DNA of 64,000 nucleotides from Pseudomonas shirazensis (lineage in GTDB: Bacteria > Pseudomonadota > Gammaproteobacteria > Pseudomonadales > Pseudomonadaceae). Location of the stretch: contig NZ_JABWRD020000003.1 in assembly GCF_014268785.2 (NCBI RefSeq), positions 1 to 64,000 on the forward strand, read 5' to 3'. Position numbers and translations under genes: made by a program. Shown piece after piece: positions 27,701-31,080 of this stretch (position 1 is its first letter; each line of letters starts with the position of its first letter). The notes beneath the pieces were generated by a model. It did no database searches, was not told the origin of the DNA, and saw nothing but the letters and a program-made list of their open reading frames with translations.

Positions 27701-28369
27701 GATGTACCAACAGGCGGTACCACCGTCGACGGTCAGTACGGCAGCCTGGTGATCGCCAAAGACGGCTCGTACACCTACACCCCGACTGCGAGCAAAGACG
27801 GCGTCGGCCACATGGATCAGTTCGATTACAAGCTGACCCAGCCGGACGGCGATACCGACACCGCGCACCTGTACGTGACCATTCAAGGCACCGGCCCAGG
27901 CGCAGCTGGCCTGGCGGCACCGGCGTGGACCAGCGGCAATGACACGCTGCTGGGCGGCGACGGTAACGACAACATCTTCGGCGGTGCCGGCAACGACGCG
28001 CTGATCGGCGGCAAGGGCAATGACATCCTCACCGGCGGCAGCGGTGCCGACCTGTTCGTCTGGAAAGCGGGTCACACCGGCAACGATGTGATCACCGACT
28101 TCAAGGCGTCCGAAGGCGACCGCATCGACCTCAGCGAACTGCTCCAGGGCGAGAAGGGCAGCACCATCGACAACTACCTGAAGATGACCACCGTGCAAGG
28201 CGACACCGTTCTGCAGATCAGCAGCGATGGCAAGCTCAACGTTCAAGATGGCACCAATCACGTCGATACCACTATCACTGTGCAGGGCGTCAACTGGTCG
28301 AACAGCTCCATCAACTCGCTGATCAGCGGTGCCGATCCGTTGATCAAGGTCGATAACCACAACGGCTGA
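12785..28369 (+). CDS. lapA: LapA-family giant repeat adhesin (biofilm; type I secreted, RTX)
   Basis: Cell-surface adhesin of 5194 residues that anchors cells in biofilms. Order: N-terminal retention module (1-106) followed by LapG-type TAAG motifs at 107-110 and 112-115; linker; one divergent Ig-like unit (about 185-285); 38 Ig-like units of exactly 105 residues (286-4275); a Calx-beta-like domain (about 4276-4405); a vWA domain (about 4415-4625) with MIDAS residues Asp4429, Ser4431 and Ser4433 in DRSGS; two VCBS/cadherin-like stretches; RTX nonapeptides (GNDTLLGGD onward, about 5051-5087) and a C-terminal type I secretion signal. The ATG at 12785 has GGAG upstream and gives the conserved MSSVVAIVKSIVGQV start; an ATG at 12749 is rejected. 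Exported by LapB/LapC, held at the surface by its N-terminal plug, and released by LapG. Confidence 0.96.
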   Translation: MSSVVAIVKSIVGQVIAVSPEGFRRVLIEGDRLMAGEQVLTGPGGAVTLELADGRMLDLGRDSQWSADAPDSSADLSQATAQAAPSVEELQQAIAAGADPTTELEATAAGPTAAGNGGAAGGGHSFVMLEETAGAVDPTIGFPTGPIGFQTLAADLETGAVDTNVNDATPTAPTVTPPVTTPVATGVTLTATPSITEAGGVIVYTATVGQPPLTDLTITLSNGQVIVITAGQTTGTVNVDIPPNDTPYIDGSEISVTITGTTGGGGLVVTPNPTPAVTQIVDTIDTTTVSVTGQPAKEGDPNLTFEFQLSNPPQAGSPTTLTVNVGGTNYTVTVDASGKGTLVIPNTNGSDVYIDPSSVTATVTGVNGGNFEAVDLAGATTTVTVEDTIDTTTVAVTAVPAKEGDTNLTFNFQLSNPPQAGSTTTLTVNISGTNYTVDIDASGKGTLLVPNTNVDDVSKDGSEVTATVTGVTGGNFEAVDLSGATTTVTVEDTIDTTTVAVTAEPAKEGDTNLTFNFQLSNPPQAGSSTTLTVNVGGTNYTVDIDASGKGTLLVPNTNGADVYIDPSQVTATVTEVNGGNFEAVDLSGATTTVTVEDTIDTTTVAVTAVPAKEGDANLTFNFQLSNPPQVGSTTTLTVNVGGTNYTVDIDASGKGTLQVPNTNVEDVYKDGSEVTATVTAVNGGNFEAVDLTGATTTVAVEDTIDTTTVAVTAEAAKEGDANLTFNFQLSNPPQAGTTATLTVNVGGTDYTVTVGADGKGTLQVPNTNVEDVYKDGSEVTATVTAVNGGNFEAVDLTGATTTVAVEDTIDTTTVAVTAEAAKEGDANLTFNFQLSNPPQVGSTTTLTVNVGGTNYTVDIDASGKGTLQVPNTNVEDVYKDGSEVTATVTAVNGGNFEAVDLTGATTTVAVEDTIDTTTVAVTAEAAKEGDANLTFNFQLSNPPQVGSTATLTVNVGGTDYTVTVGADGKGTLSVPNTNVEDVYKDGSEVTATVTAVNGGNFEAVDLTGATTTVAVEDTIDTTTVAVTAEAAKEGDANLTFNFQLSNPPQAGTTATLTVNVGGTDYTVNVGADGKGTLSVPNTNVEDVYKDGSEVTATVTAVNGGNFEAVDLTGATTTVAVEDTIDSTTVAVTAEAAKEGDANLTFNFQLSNPPQAGTTATLTVNVGGADYTVTVGADGKGTLQVPNTNVEDVYKDGSEVTATVTAVNGGNFEAVDLAGATTTVAVEDTIDTTTVAVTAEAAKEGDANLTFNFQLSNPPQAGTTATLTVNVGGTDYTVTVGADGKGTLQVPNTNVEDVYKDGSEVTATVTAVNGGNFEAVDLTGATTTVAVEDTIDTTTVAVTAEAAKEGDANLTFNFQLSNPPQVGSTTTLTVNVGGTNYTVDIDASGKGTLQVPNTNVEDVYKDGSEVTATVTAVNGGNFEAVDLTGATTTVAVEDTIDTTTVAVTAEAAKEGDANLTFNFQLSNPPQVGSTTTLTVNVGGTNYTVDIDASGKGTLQVPNTNVDDVYKDGSEVTATVTAVNGGNFEAVDLTGATTTVAVEDTIDTTTVAVTAEAAKEGDANLTFNFQLSNPPQAGTTVILTVNVGGADYTVTVGADGKGTLSVPNTNVEDVYKDGSEVTATVTAVNGGNFEAVDLTGATTTVAVEDTIDTTTVAVTAEAAKEGDANLNFNFQLSNPPQAGTTATLTVNVDGTDYTVTVGADGKGTLQVPNTNVEDVYKDGSEVTATVTAVNGGNFEAVDLTGATTTVAVEDTIDTTTVAVTAEAAKEGDANLTFNFQLSNPPQAGTTATLTVNVGGTDYTVTVGADGKGTLSVPNTNVEDVYKDGSEVTATVTAVNGGNFEAVDLTGATTTVAVEDTIDTTTVAVTAEAAKEGDANLNFNFQLSNPPQAGTTATLTVNVGGTDYTVTVGADGKGTLQVPNTNVEDVYKDGSEVTATVTAVNGGNFEAVDLTGATTTVAVEDTIDTTTVAVTAEAAKEGDANLTFNFQLSNPPQAGSTTTLTVNVGGTNYTVNVGADGKGTLQVPNTNVEDVYKDGSEVTATVTAVNGGNFEAVDLTGATTTVAVEDTIDTTTVAVTAEAAKEGDANLTFNFQLSNPPQAGSTTTLTVNVGGADYTVTVGADGKGTLQVPNTNVEDVYKDGSEVTATVTAVNGGNFEAVDLTGATTTVAVEDTIDTTTVAVTAEAAKEGDANLTFNFQLSNPPQAGSTTTLTVNVGGADYTVTVGADGKGTLQVPNTNVEDVYKDGSEVTATVTAVNGGNFEAVDLTGATTTVAVEDTIDTTTVAVTAEAAKEGDANLTFNFQLSNPPQAGSTTTLTVNVGGADYTVTVGADGKGTLQVPNTNVEDVYKDGSEVTATVTAVNGGNFEAVDLTGATTTVAVEDTIDTTTVAVTAEAAKEGDANLTFNFQLSNPPQVGSTTTLTVNVGGTNYTVDIDASGKGTLQVPNTNVEDVYKDGSEVTATVTAVNGGNFEAVDLTGATTTVAVEDTIDTTTVAVTAEAAKEGDANLTFNFQLSNPPQAGTTATLTVNVGGTDYTVTVGADGKGTLQVPNTNVEDVYKDGSEVTATVTAVNGGNFEAVDLTGATTTVAVEDTIDTTTVAVTAEAAKEGDANLTFNFQLSNPPQAGSTTTLTVNVGGTNYTVNVGADGKGTLSVPNTNVEDVYKDGSEVTATVTAVNGGNFEAVDLTGATTTVAVEDTIDTTTVAVTAEAAKEGDANLTFNFQLSNPPQAGTTATLTVNVGGTDYTVNVGADGKGTLEVPNTNIEDVYKDGSEVTATVTAVNGGNFEAVDLAGATTTVAVEDTIDTTTVAVTAEAAKEGDANLTFNFQLSNPPQAGTTATLTVNVGGTDYTVTVGADGKGTLQVPNTNVEDVYKDGSEVTATVTAVNGGNFEAVDLTGATTTVAVEDTIDTTTVAVTAEAAKEGDANLTFNFQLSNPPQVGSTTTLTVNVGGTNYTVDIDASGKGTLQVPNTNVEDVYKDGSEVTATVTAVNGGNFEAVDLTGATTTVAVEDTIDTTTVAVTAEAAKEGDANLTFNFQLSNPPQAGTTATLTVNVGGTDYTVNVGADGKGTLEVPNTNIEDVYKDGSEVTATVTAVNGGNFEAVDLAGATTTVAVEDTIDTTTVAVTAEAAKEGDANLTFNFQLSNPPQAGTTATLTVNVGGTDYTVNVGADGKGTLEVPNTNIEDVYKDGSEVTATVTAVNGGNFEAVDLAGATTTVAVEDTIDTTTVAVTAEAAKEGDANLTFNFQLSNPPQAGTTATLTVNVGGTDYTVTVGADGKGTLQVPNTNVEDVYKDGSEVTATVTAVNGGNFEAVDLTGANTTVAVEDTIDTTTVAVTAEAAKEGDANLTFNFQLSNPPQVGSTATLTVNVGGTDYTVTVGADGKGTLSVPNTNVEDVYKDGSEVTATVTAVNGGNFEAVDLTGATTTVAVEDTIDTTTVAVTAEAAKEGDANLTFNFQLSNPPQAGTTATLTVNVGGTDYTVTVGADGKGTLQVPNTNVEDVYKDGSEVTATVTGVTGGNFEAVDVSGASATVTVEDTIDTTTVAVTGVPAKEGDANVTFNFELSNKPQAGSDPVVLNVRIGSTDHTVNLDADGKGSIQVPNPNSEDVYKDASELVATVTGGTGGNFEKIATGGTGTAVISDTETPVTVAVTGVPAKEGDANVTFNFELSDKPQAGSAPVVLTVRVGSTDYTVNIDSNGKGSIQVPNPNSEDVYKDASQLVATVTGGTGGNFEKIATGATGTAQIADTETPVTVKVTGVAATEADAKVTFNFELSEKPQAGSDPVVLNVRIGSTDYTVNIDSNGKGSIQVPNPNSEDVYKDASQLVATVTGGTGGNFEKIATGATGTAQIADTETPVTVKVTGVAATEADAKVTFNFELSEKPQAGSDPVVLNVRIGSTDYTVNIDSNGKGSIQVPNPNSEDVYKDASQLVATVTGGTGGNFEKIATGATGTAQIADTETPVTVKVTGVPATEADANVTFNFELSNKPQAGSDPVVLNVRIGSTDYTVNIDSNGKGSIQVPNPNSEDVYKDASQLVATVTGGTGGNFEKIATGATGTAQIADTETPVTVKVTGVAATEADANVTFNFELSDKPQAGSAPVVLNVRIGSTDYAVNIDSNGKGSIQVPNPNSEDVYKDASELVATVTGGTGGNFEKIETGATGTAQIADTETPVSVTITPQAATEADANVIFNFQMSKPPQAGSDPVVLVVKVGASNYNVSINSQGQGTLSVPNPNTEDVFNDASKLVATVVSGSGGNYEKIETGATAIADIADTIDTVYAKISMVGTGSVNEGGNLTYKVELVDKSGNSISVPTGKSVSVNLEWSGNADASDIEGTLPTSVTITGGKSSVEFNVKTFDDTKIESSETLTATIKQVNDNNQVFENLAVGSQNVATGTIIDNDKGPVITAPGSASIIESGTAGGADVVLVIDRSGSMGPANNGNGGSDPDGSGPYTSRLQMLKEAVKNLFDSGTVHSVFIVSFSTNATFHSSGKDGGWFTNLDDAYAAIDAMKASGTTNYNAALNTVTSSYQAPPPGGSKLVNIFMSDGEPTSGQGANESNWINFLNQKGFNDSYAVGFGGLSNTDKNYLEPIGWKPGETVGSITQGANDNHVLVVDTSLSALTQALVGSVGGSAVSGNVTDNATSGTAGWASNGWKLTSVEYNGVTYSFTSATDSKTLDLGNVGKVVIKADGSYTFSGKDNFDTADSLSAVVKFTVKDAAGNTASSSLTLTVNDRSDPIAANDDVTATLTSKTVMGAPTDVTLASFTSGEKSQWRFENAVDRDTPNPAADTGRWQVSSVVGTTADASVSSGSNPTLVLTDRNGESSGDASILTPLYKAVGGETMSFKAVASLSTVNNIFSSGKDTADWTLFKSTDGVNWTVAGGGSIANGSSTITTGAMEANAQYRVQLSVHDDTGWFTGNASVSFDDFKVTVPGAPVVEWTATPVTGTVAGNDVWGTDGEVSSLAIKVNGAWVDVPTGGTTVDGQYGSLVIAKDGSYTYTPTASKDGVGHMDQFDYKLTQPDGDTDTAHLYVTIQGTGPGAAGLAAPAWTSGNDTLLGGDGNDNIFGGAGNDALIGGKGNDILTGGSGADLFVWKAGHTGNDVITDFKASEGDRIDLSELLQGEKGSTIDNYLKMTTVQGDTVLQISSDGKLNVQDGTNHVDTTITVQGVNWSNSSINSLISGADPLIKVDNHNG
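13640..23404 (+). repeat. lapA tandem array, class A: 31 units of 315 bp
   Basis: Starting at the TTTV codons after each DTID motif, unit borders recur at exact multiples of 315 bp (checked at 13640, 14900, 23405), so no indel has been fixed. Units 1-4 are diverged (PAKEGD, GSDVYIDP variants); units 5-31 nearly all read AEAAKEGDANL. Sub-types differ in one patch: TNYTVDIDASGK versus TDYTVTVGADGK, and in LQVP / LSVP / LEVP. Units 18 and 19 (18995-19624) are identical in DNA and unit 20 is identical up to 19886. Much longer duplicated blocks also exist. Confidence 0.95.
23405..25609 (+). repeat. lapA tandem array, class B: 7 units of 315 bp
   Basis: The unit length is unchanged, but the sequence switches at 23405: FQLSNPPQAG becomes FELSNKPQAGSDPVVLNV, PNTNVEDV becomes PNPNSEDV, and the border DTID becomes DTET followed by PVTV. 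The last unit (25295-25609) is a hybrid that returns to PPQAG and ends in DTID. The array ends at 25609, where a Calx-beta-like domain begins. Same fold as class A is inferred from equal length and shared anchors (NFEL, GNFE, VTATV-like strands). Confidence 0.92.
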
Positions 28370-28378
28370 TGTTCACCC

Positions 28379-28404
28379 GCCAGCAGCAGGCAAGTGCTGC
28401 TGGC
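28379..28404 (+). terminator. Candidate terminator after lapA
   Basis: A 10-bp perfect stem (GCCAGCAGCA with TGCTGCTGGC) and a 6-nt loop start 9 bp after the lapA stop codon. The following bases are GTTGTG, so the U-tract is weak. It may only partly end transcription, which would let some transcripts run on into the small gene at 28518. Confidence 0.5.
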
Positions 28405-28517
28405 GTTGTGCACTGATTCGACTCCGGCCTCGTCGCAGCTTGCCTGCAACGAGGCCGAAGTCGTGTTGGGCTACCTCAGGCGTTATCCTGCCCCTATCGC
28501 AACCAGAAGGATTCACC

Positions 28518-28877
28518 GTGACAACGGATCACAGCCTGTATTACGTGCAGCGCGACGCCGATGGGCGCCTGTCGCGGGTCGACGCCAAGGCTTTTGAAGG
28601 CCATACCGAAACCCTGCCGGGTGACCACGTCGAGGTCCTGCATTGGCTGGCCGACGATGTTATCGGCAACAGCCTCAACCAGCTCAAACAGAGCGATCTG
28701 GACATGATCCGGGTGCTCGAGGACTTGATCGAAGTGCTGACCAGCAAAGGCGTGCTGAGCATCACCGACCTGCCGGCCGGCGCTCAGGCCAAGCTGCTCA
28801 ACCGCTCTAGCGCACGACGTGCCTTGGGTGGGTTGAGCAACCTGATAGAAGAAGATCATGGGAGCGGGCTGATCTGA
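28518..28877 (+). CDS. Small conserved protein of unknown function, paralogue B, downstream of lapA
   Basis: A 119-residue soluble protein, paralogue of the one at 8119-8460. GTG start at 28518 with AGAAGG seven bases upstream; a longer in-frame reading from 28440 has no ribosome site. The N-terminal half is diverged (SLYYVQRDADGRLSRVDAKA), whereas the C-terminal 65 residues match paralogue A closely, with the shared core QSDLDMIRVLEDLIEVLT and LSITDLPAGAQ. The DNA of that part also looks about 85% alike by eye. It lies 148 bp after lapA on the same strand. No known catalytic motif is seen. A role in adhesin export or control is a guess from position only. Confidence 0.85.
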   Translation: MTTDHSLYYVQRDADGRLSRVDAKAFEGHTETLPGDHVEVLHWLADDVIGNSLNQLKQSDLDMIRVLEDLIEVLTSKGVLSITDLPAGAQAKLLNRSSARRALGGLSNLIEEDHGSGLI

Positions 28878-28882
28878 ATGAA

Positions 28883-28911
28883 CGCCCCGGCCTCAGTCCA
28901 GAGGCCGGGCG
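28883..28911. terminator. Stem-loop between small protein B and the WYL regulator
   Basis: CGCCCCGGCCTC pairs with GAGGCCGGGCG (one bulged C) around a 6-nt loop, between two convergent genes. No T-run follows on either strand, so terminator activity is only presumed. Confidence 0.4.
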
Positions 28912-28938
28912 GTCCCTACCTGGGGTAAGCGCTGTGGC

Positions 28939-29496
28939 TCAGTCCTGATATTGAGCCGCAGCGCTGCTCAAGGTACGCCCGATTTCCTCACGCAGTGGCT
29001 GCGGCAGCTCGACCACCAGGCTGTCGCCCTGACTCAGCAGCCACCAGCGCAGCGGCCAGCCGTCGCTGACCGTCGCGCGCAGGCGGTGGCCGTGTTCCAG
29101 CGCGGTCAACTGCATGTCCGGGGTCAACGGCGCGTCACGCAGCTGCCGGGCGAGCAGATCGCTGATCCACGCCTGCAGCTCAATGCCATCACCCTGCACC
29201 GGCTGCAGCGCATCCCCGCGCAGGTACGCCTGCAAATCGAAATTGCCGCGCAGCTCGCTTACTGCTGCCGCTGACCAGTGCCAGCCAAACGGGATGCTCT
29301 TGTCATTGCGCTCAAGCGGGAAGATCAACGCAAGCTCGTTGAGGTCGCGCTCGACCGTGCGTTTGCTGACGATAAAGCCGACGTCACGCAACCCCCAGAC
29401 CAACTCGGCGCTGGTAATGCCGGGCGAGCGGCTAGGCAGCTGACGTAGCAGGGCCCATTGACGGCTGAGGGTGGCGCGAGTAGTGGCGAACGGCAA
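28939..29496 (-). CDS. HTH/WYL-domain transcriptional regulator
   Basis: Probable DNA-binding regulator of 185 residues. The N terminus is a winged helix (ATLSRQWALLRQLPSRSPGI, then SAELVWGLRDVGFIVSKRTVERDL) of the DeoR/YafY kind; the C-terminal part resembles a WYL-type domain, with the conserved core reduced to RWWLLSQGDSLVVELP. The start is set at TTG 29496 because AAGGA lies 8 bases upstream; an ATG at 29565 without ribosome site would add 23 unlike residues. It is convergent with the lapA-side small gene and divergent from the Sel1 gene. Ligand and targets are unknown. Confidence 0.75.
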   Translation of the reverse strand: MPFATTRATLSRQWALLRQLPSRSPGITSAELVWGLRDVGFIVSKRTVERDLNELALIFPLERNDKSIPFGWHWSAAAVSELRGNFDLQAYLRGDALQPVQGDGIELQAWISDLLARQLRDAPLTPDMQLTALEHGHRLRATVSDGWPLRWWLLSQGDSLVVELPQPLREEIGRTLSSAAAQYQD

Positions 29497-29701
29497 AGGT
29501 AAACGTCCTTGTCTAGGCTTGCCGCACCAGAATGGCGGCACAGGGCGCGCATGGCAATTAGCCACACCTCGCTCAGATCAATGAACCTGCATTTGGTTGC
29601 CTGGGTTCGAATCGTTCGCGACAGGTTTCGTCGTAGCATGCCGCAGAATCACGCCTCACCACGGCTGTGGTTGGGTTGTGAAGCGTTCAATGAGGATGAA
29701 C

Positions 29702-30514
29702 ATGTCTGCTGCCAGCAATATCCATTCGCTGCTCGCGCGTCTTTTACCGGCGCGGATAATCCCTGTGCCGATTCCTCCGCGCCAGCGTCAGCACCTGTTC
29801 ACCGGTGTCGGTCTACCCAGCCACTGCGGGCAGTTGGGCGAGCGCCCTGGTCTGGTCAATCGCCTGGATGAAGCCGTCGACCTGCAGGCGGTGTATGCCG
29901 ACCTGCGCCGGCTCGCGCTGGCGGGCAACATCGCTGCACTGAACGACCTTGGCTGGATCTGGCTCAACGGCAAGTACTGGCTGGCAGATACGGTCCTGGC
30001 TGGGCATCTGCTGCGCATGGCCGCGCTACAGGGCAATGCTGCCGCCTGGTTCAATCTTGGCCAGCAGCACTACTTCGGCAAAGGCGTGGCGGTGTGTTAC
30101 GAGCAAGCTGCCGAATGCTATCGCCAGGCATTCGAGGGCGGCCTGCTGCACGCTGCCGCAGCGTTGGGCGACCTGTTCGAAGAGGAAGTCTGCGACGCTG
30201 AGCAGGAATGGATGGTTGACCCGGTCGAGGCGCTGCGCTGGTTCATGCGCGGGGCCAAACTGGGCGAGGCACGCTGTCGGTTCGAGGTCGGCCATCGTTT
30301 TCTGCATGGGCTGTATGTCGAGGCCGATATCAAGGCCGCCCTGTACTGGCTGGAGCTGGCGGCAGCCGCCGGGGTGATGCATGCAGCAGAAGAGCTGGCG
30401 GTGCATTTCAGCAGCCGCAACATTGCCCGTTACAAGGATTGGCGTGATCAGGCGATCCAGATGGGCAGCAACCTTGCCTTGACCATGAAGCTTGAAGACC
30501 AGGTTCAGCGCTGA
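29702..30514 (+). CDS. Sel1-like repeat protein
   Basis: A 270-residue protein built of Sel1/TPR-like helical repeats. Units can be read at ALNDLGWIWLNGKYW, AWFNLGQQHYFGKGV, ALRWFMRGAKLGEARCRFEV and ALYWLELAAAAGVMHAAEEL. No clear signal peptide is present, so it is likely cytoplasmic. The third of three close ATGs (29702) is taken because GAGG lies six bases upstream. Such proteins usually mediate protein contacts; the partner is not known. A promoter for the following efflux operon begins after its stop. Confidence 0.8.
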   Translation: MSAASNIHSLLARLLPARIIPVPIPPRQRQHLFTGVGLPSHCGQLGERPGLVNRLDEAVDLQAVYADLRRLALAGNIAALNDLGWIWLNGKYWLADTVLAGHLLRMAALQGNAAAWFNLGQQHYFGKGVAVCYEQAAECYRQAFEGGLLHAAAALGDLFEEEVCDAEQEWMVDPVEALRWFMRGAKLGEARCRFEVGHRFLHGLYVEADIKAALYWLELAAAAGVMHAAEELAVHFSSRNIARYKDWRDQAIQMGSNLALTMKLEDQVQR

Positions 30515-30557
30515 GGTGCATGAATAACCTTTCATCCTCGCAGCTCATCGCCGGCGG

Positions 30558-30588
30558 TTGACGCGGGGGGTGGGGCAGGGCGTATATT
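30558..30588 (+). promoter_or_regulatory. Putative promoter of the MarR-efflux operon
   Basis: TTGACG at 30558-30563 and TATATT at 30583-30588 resemble -35 and -10 elements, although the 19-bp spacer is longer than ideal. The inverted repeat at 30590-30605 would cover the start site, a normal layout for a repressed promoter. Confidence 0.5.
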
Positions 30589-30589
30589 G

Positions 30590-30605
30590 ATAGTTAGCAA
30601 ACTAT
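30590..30605. promoter_or_regulatory. Inverted-repeat operator, probably for the MarR regulator
   Basis: ATAGTT-AGCA-AACTAT is a perfect 6-bp inverted repeat with a 4-bp centre, 22 bp upstream of the marR start and directly after the predicted -10. Size, AT-richness and place fit a MarR-family operator, so autorepression of the efflux operon is likely. Confidence 0.65.
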
Positions 30606-30627
30606 GAATATATTTTCCGGTTACTCC

Positions 30628-31080
30628 ATGACACTCGATTCACTGCACCTGCAAGTCAGCAGCGGCATGGTGGTTGGCGCACGCCACTGGCGGCGTATCT
30701 GCCATACAGCCCTGACCAGCTATGGTATTTCCGAAGCCTGCGCGGTGCCGCTGTTGATGATCGTGCGCCTGGGCGATGGCGTGCATCAGGTTGCGGTGGC
30801 CAACGCTGCCGGGCTGGAGAGCCCGTCACTGGTGCGCCTGCTCGACCAGCTGTGCCGAGCCGGGCTGGTCTGTCGCAGTGAAGACCCGCTCGATCGCCGG
30901 GCCAAGGCACTGAGCCTGTCTGCCGAGGGCCGGGTACTCGCCGAGTCGATCGAAGGCGAGCTGGTGCGTCTGCGGCGTGACATCCTCAAGGGCATCAGCC
31001 AGGCTGATCTGGAGGCCTCGCTGCGAGTGATCCGGGCCTTCGAAGGCGCCGCTCAAGGGCCCATTGAGGGCCTGGCATGA
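30628..31080 (+). CDS. MarR-family transcriptional regulator of the efflux operon
   Basis: Dimeric winged-helix repressor of 150 residues. The DNA-binding core is HQVAVANAAGLESPSLVRLL, then the wing with the family signature DPLDRRAKALSLSAEG. The ATG at 30628 is preferred over one at 30604, which falls inside the operator. Its stop overlaps the start of the FUSC gene by 4 bp (ATGA), so it is the first gene of a five-gene unit and most likely represses its own operon until an aromatic or phenolic compound binds. The ligand is inferred from the exporter family only. Confidence 0.88.
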   Translation: MTLDSLHLQVSSGMVVGARHWRRICHTALTSYGISEACAVPLLMIVRLGDGVHQVAVANAAGLESPSLVRLLDQLCRAGLVCRSEDPLDRRAKALSLSAEGRVLAESIEGELVRLRRDILKGISQADLEASLRVIRAFEGAAQGPIEGLA

